A DNA stretch of 64,000 nucleotides, from the NCBI GenBank assembly GCA_007922225.1, contig ML679974.1:7519988-7583987 (forward strand), read 5' to 3'. Below the pieces are notes generated by a model. It had not been told where the DNA came from. It worked only from the letters and a program-made list of their open reading frames with translations, and searched no databases. Position numbers and translations under genes: made by a program. This stretch comes from Emydura subglobosa. Lineage: Eukaryota > Chordata > Testudines > Chelidae. This document shows positions 12,085 through 23,227 of this stretch, in pieces. Position 1 is the first letter of the stretch, and every line of letters begins with the position of its first letter.

Positions 12085-12400
12085 AAAAAGCCCCGCCCCT
12101 CACTCTCTCACTGGCAGCCCTTGCTCCACCCCTGCCGGTTTGAACGGCAAAGCGCACATCCATTGGATAACTGCGTGCCCATCATCAAGTCAGTGTCACA
12201 AAGAGGCGGGAAGAGGGACAAGATTGGTTACGCCACCAGAAGCTTCTACGCACGCGCAATAGGACGGCTTGCTGTGCGCAGGCGCTGTCGTTATCTTCCA
12301 TCGCTCTGAGGAACGCAGTGAACCAACCAGTCTTCCCCTTCCCTTCCCCCTATCATCGTGATGTCCTGGGGCCTTGGGCTGGTGGAGGCTCCGCCCATTG
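12085..12400 (-). promoter_or_regulatory. HAPSTR1: HAPSTR1 core promoter region
   Basis: Reading towards the gene there is an NRF1-like TGCGCAGGCGC at 12275-12285, a CCAAT box in the form AACCAAT at 12223-12229, a GC-box-like element near 12203-12210, a second CCAAT box at 12162-12166 and a consensus GC box at 12090-12099. No TATA box stands at a fitting distance. This is a typical TATA-less CpG promoter, so start sites are probably dispersed between about 12000 and 12150. The exact start cannot be set from sequence. CpG-rich sequence with a further GC box continues to about 12400. Confidence 0.75.
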
Positions 12401-12604
12401 TCTGGTGCTGAGGGAACCAGGCTGCTGAGGTCTCTGCTGTGGGACCCCCATCCCCTGACACTTTCCAAGCGTGATTTTAATGAGGAGTTCTGGGGTTTCC
12501 CTGTGATGTTATATTTCATCACTGTGTGACTAGGTAAACAGTGTAAAGAGAGACACAGTGCAAAGAGAGGCCATCGATTTGGCCATGGGCTTATGTGCAG
12601 GAAT

Positions 12605-12905
12605 GGATGTGCACAAATACTGGGCTTCGCTGATGGGGTTGGACATGAGACTGCACACACAAATACTGGTGCTTAAGTGAGGTTTTCTCAGATACAGGGG
12701 CTCAAGTGATGAGGCCTGCATGTACAAGTGAAAGACCCCAAATAAGTGCTTGTGTGATGGACTCTTTGAACGCATAGGCATGTGCTCACAGGTCCTGTTG
12801 GTCATATTTGTGCACAAATACAACAGTTAAGCTCAGGGACATTAATGTACAAATGCATGATTTTTAGCAATAGAGATACCCACACATATTAATGTGCAAA
12901 TGTGT
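12605..12905. repeat. Degenerate minisatellite upstream of HAPSTR1
   Basis: Diverged copies of a unit close to CAAATACTGGTGCTTAAGTG start near 12614, 12660, 12689, 12739 and 12815. Two further related pieces (ATTAATGTxCAAATG) start at 12841 and 12888, 47 bp apart. Spacing is irregular (46, 29, 50 and about 76 bp), so this is an old, decayed tandem array. A 97-codon minus-strand frame over it reflects the repeat, not a gene. Confidence 0.5.
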
Positions 12906-13265
12906 TTTTTGTGCACATAGATTGCAGGTGTCCAGGAGACCTATATAAATTTTGCTCATCCAGTCAACAGTTACCAAAACAAAGTAAGTCTTTCTTTCTT
13001 AATGTCTTTCAGCGGTTAAACAAAAAAGCTCACAAATGGTCACATGGAGAAATAATCCCTGCACACAATTTTAGTAAGACTGTTCCTTAGAACACATAGC
13101 TCCTAAACTTTTCAAGGGAGCGGTATGTCTTCATAGTGTTTGTACATCACATAGGACACTGAGGTCCCAATCCTGACTGGACCACTGGGCAGAGACCAAT
13201 ACCTGCCAGTAGTCAGCAGGGGGAGGGAGAATGGCACAGTGAGGGCAGTAACTTCAGCAGAAGTT

Positions 13266-13300
13266 ACTGAGCATGCTCAGTCCCTGTGAGCATGCTCAGT
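13266..13300. repeat. Paired GCATGC palindromes
   Basis: ACTGAGCATGCTCAGT at 13266-13281 is a perfect 16-bp palindrome. A second TGAGCATGCTCA palindrome at 13287-13298 follows after five bases, giving two copies in 35 bp. Confidence 0.7.
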
Positions 13301-13674
13301 ACAAGACAACCAGCAAATCTGGGGGCCACGTAACCTGGCATGCTCCCTTCCCACATATCACCTCTGCCAGTGGACACTAATACAGTATAAATATTATATA
13401 ATGATTATTTGATAATGATCTTGAAAGCATGTTAGTCTTGCTATTGAAAAATAATATTAAAATAAGCAAAGCATAATATATTTTATATGTACAGAAACAT
13501 TCCTAAAATCAAATGTGATCTTGCTCACAGGCAATATATAATTACATCTATCTATATATATACATTATTTTTATTATTTGAATTCTGGTAGCGGCTAGAG
13601 ATCGCAAATGAGACAGGGGCCTTATTGGGATAGCTATATCTACAGTCTTTGCCCTTAAGAGTTTCAAAATAGAC

Positions 13675-13803
13675 AACACAAGATAAAGGGAAACAGAAGG
13701 TTATTTGGTCTAGATCATCCAGCAGGTCATTTGGCAATTTGGGAATAGAACGCAGTTATCCTGGCTCCCAATCAAGGCCCCATCCACTAGACCATGCTAC
13801 TAC
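13675..13803 (-). repeat. MIR/CORE-like SINE fragment
   Basis: Reads, on the plus strand, as the reverse complement of a tRNA-derived SINE head (loss of function at 'ggaatagaacgcag...atccactagaccatgct'). Judged by resemblance only. Confidence 0.5.
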
Positions 13804-14389
13804 TCAGAGTAAATAGATAAATATTTTTTGTCACACCAGATTATTTTAGGACCTGAATTTCAGAGGTGCTGAGCTCTCAGATTCTATTGATTTAAATTAG
13901 AATTGTGGGGGTCCATCACCTCAGAAAATCAGGTTCATAGTGTACTATTATTTTATTAATATTATTTTATTATTTTTATTATGTTAGTGCTCACAAGGTG
14001 CTAGGCATTATCCAAACAAATAGCAAGACACTGGTCCCAGTTCAGAAAGGTGCTTAAGCATGTTCATAACTTTAAGCACACGTAGACATTTTCTAAAATC
14101 CATTTATCATTATTAGTTAAATCCCTTGCCCATGCCTTAGTCACCTCTGGCCCTGACTACAGTATCCTTCTGCTCTGATCTCCCTGCTACTCACCTCATC
14201 CCCTTATAATCCATCCAAAATACAGATATGAAAATCATCTTCCGCTCTCACTACTTTGATCATATTACTTCCGCTAATTATGGCCCTTACTCCCATGAGC
14301 CACCATGCAAGCTGGGCCATGATGTGGCATAGTAATTATAATTAATAATAATATATATAAATAAGTAGTTGGTTTTACTCTGTGTGATA

Positions 14390-14510
14390 CACCTCAGTTT
14401 CCCCATGTATAAAATGGGGTTAATAATAACCCACTTTTAAAGAGATTTGAGATCTACTGATGAAAAGAGCTATAGAAGAGCTAGGTATTAATTATTATTA
14501 TTATATTTAA
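14390..14510 (+). repeat. MIR-like SINE 3' half
   Basis: Contains the CCTCAGTTTCCCCATGTATA core, the AAATGGGG motif and an AGATTTGAGATCTACTGATG segment, and ends in a TTA-rich tail. This is the usual layout of MIR-like elements. Confidence 0.65.
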
Positions 14511-14534
14511 ATGGTTGAAAGAATAGCAGAAAGC

Positions 14535-14635
14535 ATTGGTTGAAAAATTCTATGGCCTCTGTTATGCAGAAGGTCAGGCTAATGAACATTATGGTCCCTT
14601 CTGGTCTTAATATCTGTGACTCTGAATCTTCTATT
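14535..14635 (+). mobile_element. CR1 3' tail fragment
   Basis: Contains the CR1 3' phrase TTCTATGGCCTCTGTTATGC followed by a GGTCAGGCTAATGAACATTA-type end. It is a very short 5'-truncated copy. Confidence 0.65.
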
Positions 14636-14789
14636 TATGCTTTAGAAATCATTACAAGTGGGCAGTCAGTTGGGAAACACTAGTATAGTATCAGTTTACC
14701 ACGTACTGCAAGTGTAAAATGTGGAATTTCATATATATTTATGCAATACATTTGTGTATATGTATATAGTTGTAGATTATAACAAGGCA

Positions 14790-15545
14790 GTCTGTCTTTT
14801 TAAGGGAGGTCTTGATCTAGGCAGGCCTGTTCTGAATTCTGACTTGGAGAATCAGGGCATTTTGCAAGTTGTAGTTCCCACAGAGAGGTCTGGTAATTGC
14901 AGGTGGGCTGCAATGCATGATAGGAAATGGAGAGGTTATAAAAGGCAACCTTTCTCAGACCAGCGAGATGGATGAGTTTGAGAGCTGGTCTGTGGTAGCC
15001 TAAGGAAACACCAGTATTGGGGTAAAACCTGGTGTGGGGCTACGGGAGCTAGGTAAAGAGCCATGGTGAGTGGTGACAGCAGACTGTGGGGATCTCTCTA
15101 GGCAAAGGATGTAGGAAGGTCTTTGAGATCACTGGAAGAGGCTGCACAGGTAGTTGGATCTCCTGATGGGGAGGTGATTGATGTGTGACCAGTGCTAGGC
15201 ATGAAAGGAAGTAATCCTGGGAAACAGGATAGCAGTGCAATCTTGGGGCACCTAGCTACCCCATGATTCAGAGTTTTAGTTGTAGAAGTCCATCCCCACC
15301 TTATGCTGTCTACAGAGGTGGTGTGGAAACCCCTGCACCGAGAGGAAAAGAGCTGTTGAGCTTAAGGAGGACTGAGGGAATCCTGTTCTTATGTGTGCTC
15401 TCTTAGTTTGCTCCAGAAAAGAAGGACACTTAAGTTGGTCAGAAGGCACCAGTTCTCCAACAAACCCAAATAAACTGTCCAGCCAGAAGGGAAACTGAGG
15501 CAATGCCTGCATCCTGATGTCAGAGCAGGTGAGTTGCTGTTGCAT
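14790..15545 (+). repeat. Candidate promoter-bearing repeat (LTR-like), family unknown
   Basis: A TATAAAA at 14937-14943 is preceded by a ZNF143/SNAC-like region (GTTGTAGTTCCC near 14868 and GCAATGCATGATAGG near 14910). An AATAAA lies 526 bp downstream at 15469-15474. This order resembles an LTR (promoter, then poly-A signal), but I could not fix TG...CA ends or a target duplication. No open frame is convincing. It may instead be an unrelated promoter. Confidence 0.35.
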
Positions 15546-15559
15546 ATGTTATATTCCCA

Positions 15560-17580
15560 CACTTTATAGCTGCAGTAATATATATATAATTATTATTGTG
15601 GTGCTGGCTGTGACTCCATAATTAAGATTGGATTTTTAAAAACGTAATTAAACTAGGTACTTATTGCACCTGATTCTCAGTTATGCCATTCCTGCTCTCT
15701 AAATCAACTTTATGCTTTCTCATATTTTGGGCCAATGCAGGGCCCTGCCTAGCTTTTGATGTAAATTAGAACATCTTTGGGGCTGCTATAACCTGTATTC
15801 TGTTTCACATGGACCCTGGGAAGCAAAGAACAACCATTTTGCAGTGTGCTCTGGCCACATCCCCAATCCATCCCCTATGCTGGGAATAGGACTGGTGTAG
15901 AGCCTATTTACCGGCTGAAGAGGCCACCTGCAGAGGGGATAGATATTCTCGGGGGATAATGTCTGTCCATTTTAGTCTCTTTATGCTGCCAGAAAGGCAT
16001 AAGGTGGCATTAGTGTAACCAAGAATCAGACCATTGTCTTGAGTTTACATGAAAATCAAATATTTCCTCCCAAAACACACTGCTTATTAGATGGATCCAG
16101 GCTGATTTTTGGTGGGTCTATACACAAGAAAATAGTTTTACATCAGTACTCCTTTATAATAATGGTCAAGGTGTACATGCCAAGCAGGTTTCACCCCAAT
16201 ACTTGTCTTAACATAATACAAAAACTGTCTATATACAACTGGTTTCACATCCACTCTCTTGTTACCATAATACCAGCGCTCTATATGCACAGCTGATTTC
16301 AGATAAACTCTTCTGTACCATTATACTGGCACTATAACTATATATGTTAGTTAAGACTCCCACACTAAACCTCTGTGTAGTAAAATGTTCACAAGTGTTG
16401 GAAATCGTTTCCTCTATTGTGCATGATGTTTCAGTCAATACACACAAATAATTATGAACAAGAAATGATAATGTGTTATCACTTTGATCCTAGTTCTTCA
16501 ATTAACCTCTCCCAAAACAAGGAGAATTCTAATACAAAAAAAACCTGCAGATTCATAACCCCACCCAAGAGGGGGGATTGTCAACCAGCTCCCTCTGTGC
16601 CTGAGCTGCTTAGCCCTGGTAAAAGTTAGAGCTGTGGATTATCTGCTCCAACTTATGTCACTGGCATTGGGTCCCTCAGAGATCTTGCACCAGTGAAGAA
16701 CTAGGTATAGTGGTGCTCTGGGTGGGCAAAGTGGACTTGATGGACTGGAGAATGCAGGCATGTGTTTGCATGGGGTCAAAGTTAATGAACTCCATTCTTT
16801 AACAAAGAAAAACAGAAAATCCTGAGTTAATGTTCTTAAACTCTAAAAGTCACTTCCTCTCTCATTTATAATTCAGTAAATATACTTGCACCCCATTAGA
16901 AACAGCAGCCTGAACTCTGACCATGTTTAAGAAGTTTGTATACCAATAAATGTGTTCTTCATGTGTGGTTCAGCCCAATGGCCACTGAAGTTGGTGAAAA
17001 GATCCCTGTTGGCTTCCATCTGATTTGGATCAGGTCCATGGACAAGTTGTTGAATTTTAGTGAACCATATACTTGTACAGTAGGAAACAAATATAAAGGG
17101 TGACTTGAGAATAGTGCCTACTCAATTAAAAAGAACTGCCACTGAAGTTTGTTTATAAATTATATAGTGGTTGGTAGACAAGCAGTTGTACTTTACAGAC
17201 TTCAGTAGTAGAATGTGGGTATTTAAATGTGTAATCATTGATGTTTTAAACAAACCAAAGAATGGGGAAGGAAAACATCTCAATCAAACATTTTAGGAAC
17301 AGTATTATCAACACTGGATATGCTACATTATAAATTGTCCACAAATTATAAATGCTATAGTTTCTTAGATTCTTATCAAGTTATATAAACATTAAAAGTG
17401 AGTCAAACAGTAATGTGTGATGGGACTGTATCCAAGAATACTCCACTTAATACAGTACTTCAGTCAATATCCCTTCTTAGGGTCTGATCCAAAGCTATCT
17501 GAAATCAGTAGAAACACTCCCATTGACTTCAATGGGATTTGAAGCTGGCCACTGTAGACATTCTGTATCAACATCTGAGA
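15560..17580. other. Intergenic, little recognisable
   Basis: AT-rich single-copy-looking sequence. A short palindromic piece of the GGTCTGATCC...TTGACTTCAATGGG type is at about 17479-17552. No exon or RNA gene is supported. Confidence 0.5.
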
Positions 17581-17599
17581 TCAGAAACGTGTGCTTGTG

Positions 17600-18160
17600 G
17601 CTTGAACTTCTTCTACACTGCACACCTCAAGGAGCGACATGTAGGGAACGTGTAGCTACACGCTGCAGTGAAAAGCAGGCTGTGTCTACATGATGGTATG
17701 TAGCTAAACAAGTATTAGAGAAAGGCTCTGGCAGAGAGGCAATGGGGAAAGGCTGGGTGGGGAAAGGCTCTGGCAGCTGCCATAGGGAGTTGCTGGAGCC
17801 TTTCCCCTCACAGGGAAAGGGGTCCTGCAGCAGGGAACTATCAGAACGACTTTTTTACTGCCTTCCTGCTCCCAGAGTCTTCCCCCTCTCTGCTGGAACC
17901 TTTCCCTGCAACAGGGAAAGATTCCAGTAGCAGCGAGATAGCAGGACGCTACACTGCTAAAAGCAGTAGTACAGAAGGGGAAGCACTGCTTGGGTGAGTA
18001 GAGAGCCCTATTGGGTACATACTGCAGGGTTGAGGAATGTCTTACTCTACTCGCCTAAGCAGTGCCTCACCTATTTGCATTGCTGTTTATACTTGTGCGA
18101 AGGGGGCTAACTGTGTGTGTACCCTACACACTGCCAAAAGGAGTGTGCAGTGTAGATGTA
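17600..18160. mobile_element. Palindrome-rich non-autonomous DNA element
   Basis: Includes the perfect 14-bp palindrome CGTGTAGCTACACG (17649-17662). A long inverted pair follows (AGCACTGCTTGGGTGAGTAG near 17982 with its partner near 18044-18066), and related GTGTGCAGTGTAG ends lie near 18140. It has no coding capacity. Boundaries are approximate. Confidence 0.5.
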
Positions 18161-18589
18161 TCCTTTACGTGGTTTATTCTGCACACAGTTTATTCTGGAT
18201 CTTGTACTGCATAGCATGTCTGTGTCTCAGGCTATGTCTACACTGGCACCTGGATGTGAGTCCAAATGTGTGGTTGCATCAGAATCCCCTTACCATCCAC
18301 ATCTAAATCCAAGAAGCTCAGGTTTCAAGATGTGTACGGGGCAAGAACGCTAGCACCCATAATACTGAGCTGCGCTGACCACTTCACAACAGTTTTCCAC
18401 TGCATTCTTTTCACCATGACATGGGAATATGGAACATGCTCTGACAGCAGCTGCCTAGTCAACTGAGCACACCTGGGTCCTGATAAATGTGTAGTTGGAG
18501 TTCACTGTCCTCCATGATTTCTGCTGCAGCACCTGGAACTTACCGGGAAGTTTGAAAGAGCCTGGCACGGGGGGGCATTTGTCATACTC

Positions 18590-18800
18590 CAGCCCAGTGC
18601 TGGGAACAGATAAAGCACCTGAGGGTCTGATACCGGAGGGTAGCAGTCACTCCGAGTTAGCGGGGAACATGGAGGAGGAGGTCTGGAAGAAAGAGGAGCA
18701 CGTTATCCTGCACCTCTATCTAAAGGAGCAGGGTCAGCAAGCCCCTCCTGAAGAGCAAAGAGGACCCTGAGACTCAGCTGGAACTGGAACCTGAGGCTGG
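18590..18800 (+). pseudogene. Relic of Myb/SANT-like DNA-binding segment (Harbinger-type transposon)
   Basis: One frame reads QCWEQIKHLR, then a stop, then YRRV. It resembles the Q-C-x-x-x-I-K-x-L-R-x-x-Y-x-x-V helix of Myb/SANT-like proteins spread by Harbinger-type transposons in reptiles. An acidic stretch follows in shifted frames. Stops and frameshifts show it is dead. The assignment is by motif only. Confidence 0.35.
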
Positions 18801-19478
18801 TAAATTAAAACCCCATCCTTCCCACTAACATCCTCTCCTTCTTTCTTCAAGGCTGCATGCAGGACTGAAAGGCCATCCCTTTCCTCCCTCCTCCACCAAA
18901 GGTCCCCGACCAAGGCACAACTGTAAATTCATGGAATTACCACAAACCACGCTAAAGCTTTTGGCGGAAGCTATAGAACAGATTATCAGCAAACTACCAT
19001 ACTGCCCCTGGGTCTATGTGTTTGTCAGCCAACAGCCTGACAGCGAGGGAAGGAGTGGAAAGGGCTGATTTGGGGACAGGACATTTGTACAAAGTTAATT
19101 GTTCTCTAAAGCTGCAGTTGTTTTCTGCTTCTTTCAAGATCACAAACTTTCACTACAGTAATACCGCCCTCCTCTCCACACACACACCTTGCAAACAGGA
19201 GCCACTCAGGAGGGGGAATGAATTTAATATCAGGGGCAGTTATGTATAGGAAGGAGAAGAGGAACCTTTGCTTCTTCAAGGATTGTGAGAGCAGTCCTCT
19301 GTTACAGTACAAATGTTTTCAAACATTCCCATACCCTGAAATCTCCCCACTTGCAGCCACACCACACAAGCCAAGAGAAAGGGCAGTGTGTGCACAAACA
19401 CAATGTAGTGTGCCTTTGCAGTAGGGAGGGAATTGCAGGTTTAATCAGAAAGTTCATGGAACACAGTACAGTTGTGAT
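18800..19478. other. Intergenic, unassigned
   Basis: Several overlapping short frames occur here but none resembles a known protein and codon use is not distinctive. Nothing else is recognised. Confidence 0.5.
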
Positions 19479-21235
19479 AAGAACATAAGAATGGCCACGC
19501 TGGGTCAGACCAATGGTCCATCGAGCCCAGTATCCTGTCTTCCAACTGTGGCCAATGCTTCAGAGGGAATGAACAGAACAGGTAATCATCAAGTGATCCA
19601 TCCCCGGTCATCCATTCCTAGCTTCTGGTGAACAGCAATCCCTGCTAGTAGCCATAGATGGACCTATCCTCCTTGAACTTATCTAGTTCTTTCCTGAACT
19701 CTATTATAGTCTTGGCTCTGGCAAATAGTTTAACAGGTTAACTGTGCATTGTGTGAAGAAATACCTCCTTTTGTTCATTTTAAACCTGCTGCCTATTAAT
19801 TTCATTTGGTGACGCCTAGTTTTTGTGTTATGAGAAGGAGTAAATAACAGTTCCTTATTTACTTTTTCCACACCAGTCATGATTTTATAGACCTCTATCA
19901 TAATCCCTCCTTAGTTGTCTCTTTTCTAGCTGAAAAGTCCCAGTCTTATTAATCTCTCTTCATATGGAAGATTTTCCATACCCCAATCATTTTTGTTGCC
20001 CTTTTCTGTACCTTTTCCAATTTCAATATATCTTTTTTGAGATGGGGCAACCAGATCTGCACACAATATTCAAGATGTGGATGTACCATGGATTTATAAA
20101 GAGACAATATTATATTTTCTGTCTTATTATCTATCCCTTCCGTAATGATTTCCAACATAATGTTAGCTTTGTTGGCTGCCACTGCACATTGATAGGATGT
20201 TTTCAGAGAACTATCCACAATGACACCAAGATCTCTTTCTTGAGTGGTACGAGCTAATTTGACACTATCATTTTATATGTATAGTTGGGATTATGTTTTC
20301 CAATGTGCATTACTTTGCATTTATCAACACTGAATTTCATTTGCCATTTTGTTTCCCAGTCAGCCAGCTTTGTGAGATCCCTTTGTAACTCTTCGTAGTC
20401 TGCTTTGACCTTAACTATCTTGAGTACTTTTGCATTGTCTGCAAATTTTGCCACCTCACTGTTTACCTCTTTTTCCAGAACATTTATGAATATGTTGACC
20501 AGTGCTGGTCCCAACACAGACCCCTAGGGGACACCACTATTTACCTCTCTCCATTCTGAAAACTGACCATTAATTCCTATCCTTTGTTTCTTATCTTTTA
20601 ACCAGTTACTGATCCAGGAGAGGATCTTTCTTCTTATCCCATGACCGCTTACTTTGCTTAAGAACCTTTGGTGAGGGACCATGTCAAAGGCTTTTTGAAA
20701 ATCTAAGTACACTATATCAACTGGATTACCCTTTGCCTGGTACTGAAGTTAGGCTCACCAGCCTGTAATTGCCGGGATCACCTCAGGAGCCTTTTTAAAA
20801 AATTGGCATCATATTAACTATCCTCCAGTCATCTAGTACAGAAGCTGATTTAAATGATAGGTTACATACCACAGTTAGTAGTTCTACAATTACACATTTG
20901 AGTTCCTTAAGAACTCTTGCGTGGATACCATCTGGTCCTGGTGACTTATTACTGTTTAATTTTTCAATTTGTTCCAAAACTTCCTCTAATGTCACCTCAA
21001 TCTGGGACAGTTCCTCAGATTTGTCACCTAAAAAGAATGGCTTCAGTTTGGGAATCTTCCTCACATCCTTAGCCATGAAGACCAATGCAAAGAATGTATT
21101 TAGTTTTTCCGCAATGGACTTATCTTCCTTAAATTCACCTTTACCATCTCGATCATCCAATAGTACCACTGATTGTTTAGTAAGCTTCCTGCTTCTAATA
21201 TACTTTGTTTTTTTGATAAATCATTCTGATCTGCC
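19479..21235 (-). mobile_element. CR1-type LINE, old 5'-truncated copy
   Basis: The 3' end reads, on the plus strand, AAGAACATAAGAATGGCCAC, a typical turtle/crocodilian CR1 family end. Minus-strand frames at 20795-21169, 20524-20712, 20254-20517 and 19949-20218 give successive reverse-transcriptase blocks: KSPGPDGIHARVLKEL, YLDFQKAFDMVPH, KFADN and [14 protein letters not shown]. The active-site FADD has become FADN and the frame is broken several times, so the copy is inactive. It ends without the endonuclease. Confidence 0.9.
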
Positions 21236-22970
21236 AATTATGGCAGGATACTCAGCAAAACACAGATGTTCCACATCTTGGTCACTGATTACACATTTTG
21301 ATGGCGAGTGTCACACATTGGCAGACTACAAGGTCGAGAAGTGTGATGTGCAGGTTGATTGGTACACAGTGAATGAGGCAGCTGAGTAATTTTGGTGGTT
21401 TTTTTACTTTTAATTTCCCCTATGAGATTACTGTGATAATGAAAGCAATGGTATTCCTATTTCAAGTCTTTAGGGATATGTCAAGGATATGGTAATTGTA
21501 GATCACTATAAAGAGCTGTTTTATTCCCATTTGCAAATAGTCATTGGCAGCTGGGCTTAATGTTAAATAAGGAAAATAAGTTTAAGGAAATGCTATTTCC
21601 TGGGATACAGTGATGACAGAGATTTCTTATGAGAAAAGACAAATACAATATCAGGAGGTGTCTGAAGATTTAATCATGGCAATAGTTTCTCAATGCCCTG
21701 GCCAGATTTGTAAATGCCCACACAAGAGAATTCAGGCTTGCTTTCTGTTAGACAAGAGATTTCAGGAGGACTGGAGGGAGAAAATACTAATTTCACCAAA
21801 GGGAAAGAAGAGTCTCATTTTAATACAGTATAATATTTTTCCTCCACCTCTGCTGGTGTTTCATCCTAGAGATGGCTCAATCAAAGACGAAGCTGGGGAA
21901 AAAACTTGTCAGATTGGAATTATCTTTCATATTCCTAGGATACAAGTATCAGTCAGAATAAAATGGATAGTTTACATGAAAAAGCAAGGGGATTAACATG
22001 GGTAACCAAATAGCAACAATAGCTAAATTCCCCTCCTTGGATCCATTTTCTTTTGATGCAAAGCAAACTTTGGCTGATCTTTGTATTAGTTCCATTCCTC
22101 CCATGGATCACATAGGAGCAGAAGATATGGCCCTATGTCAGTAGAGCTAGGTGATTGGGCCTGAAATAGCGATGTTCGTGAAAGGGTCACAATGTTAGAT
22201 GTGTGGGGAATGTTTATAGCTACCAGAGCAATGTTCTACTGCATAATAGAAAGGTGGGAAGCAGAAAGAGAAGGGGAGGAAAAACTTCTACCTCCTTCTC
22301 TGAATTTCCCAGAGTGACACAATAGGTGGCGCACCTTCCAAAGGTGTGGCTTCAGCAAAGGTGACCCAGACATTGAACTAACTGAGTGTTGCAAAGAAGC
22401 TTCTTTAAATAGTTGCTTGAATTTGAAAATAAACTTACTGCACTGATGCTTGTACCCCTTTTTGTCTGTTAGGTGAATGTTTTAGCACAACAATTTCTAA
22501 GTTCAAATGATCAAGTGATTGCAGATAGCAAATTTTAAACTCTTATGCATGGCCCTGATATGATTACAGCTGAATCGGTATCTCTATACTTAAAATAGAG
22601 GTCAACAGAATACTCACCCACAAAGACTATCTTCTACGTAGAATGGAATGCTGCTTGACGGTGAAGGGATAGGGTTCCCTAAACCCTTTGCCAGAGCCCT
22701 GAGAGAGGAGCAATTAAACAAATCAGACAAGGATCCGACCACACCCGTTGCAAGGAGGACTGTCAAACATAGACAATTCCTTTCTATGAATATGATGAGA
22801 CAATTTAAATGTAATCTGTGCACCCAGCCCAAAGGGGCCATTACTCATGACCTTTCCTTGAGCAGTTCTTTTATTATACACTCAGCTCCATTGTAATCAA
22901 TGGGATTACTTGAAAAATAAGGAACTCCTTGTGTGAGAGTCTGGCCCAGTACTTTACAACATATTTCTAA
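21236..22970. other. Intergenic, unassigned
   Basis: A 128-codon plus-strand frame at 21610-21996 matches nothing I recognise. An ORF of this length is expected by chance in a window of this size. No splice-flanked exon is supported. Confidence 0.5.
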
Positions 22971-23227
22971 GGGCTAGTCCACACTTAAAACTGCTGAATC
23001 GGTACAGGAGTGCTGTTGTAAGAGCGCTTGTGTAGCCGAGTGTTGACATAATAAAACCATCTAAACAAGCAGCGCTAGCTATGTCGGTGGGTGAGCATCT
23101 CCCACCAACATAGCGCTGTCCACACAAGCACTTATGCCAGCAAAATTTATGTCGCACAGGAGGTGTTTTTTTCACACCCCTGAGTGACAAAAGTTTTGCC
23201 AGCATAACTGCTAGTGTAGACAAGGCC
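22971..23227. mobile_element. GTCTACAC-type non-autonomous DNA element, copy 2
   Basis: Termini GGGCTAGTCCACACTT and AGTGTAGACAAGGCC are inverted relative to each other. The internal GGTGTTTTTTTCACACCCCT hairpin near the right side marks the family, in opposite orientation to copy 1. Confidence 0.75.

Larger units (their letters stand above)
10440..12400. promoter_or_regulatory. HAPSTR1: CpG island of HAPSTR1
   Basis: CpG density and GC content rise sharply here against an AT-rich background on both sides. The island covers the promoter, 5' UTR, exon 1, intron 1 and exon 2, as is usual for a broadly expressed vertebrate gene. Its edges are judged by eye. Confidence 0.9.
12401..13670. other. 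Intergenic, upstream of HAPSTR1
   Basis: Apart from the degenerate minisatellite and the palindrome pair, I see only unassigned AT-rich sequence and a short TA-rich stretch near 13548-13575. No exon is supported. Confidence 0.6.

Noticed and set aside
10303..12262. Many long overlapping ORFs on both strands, up to 381 codons
   Set aside because: They lie in the CpG island, where stop codons are rare. Only the minus-strand HAPSTR1 exons match a known protein; the rest are proline/arginine-rich shadows.
18495..18770. 91-codon plus-strand ORF as a host gene
   Set aside because: The recognisable Myb/SANT-like helix is in another frame with a stop, so this frame is more likely a by-product of a dead transposon.
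21610..21996. 128-codon plus-strand ORF
   Set aside because: It matches no family I know, has no supporting splice or promoter context, and ORFs of this length are expected by chance in 64 kb of six-frame AT-moderate sequence.
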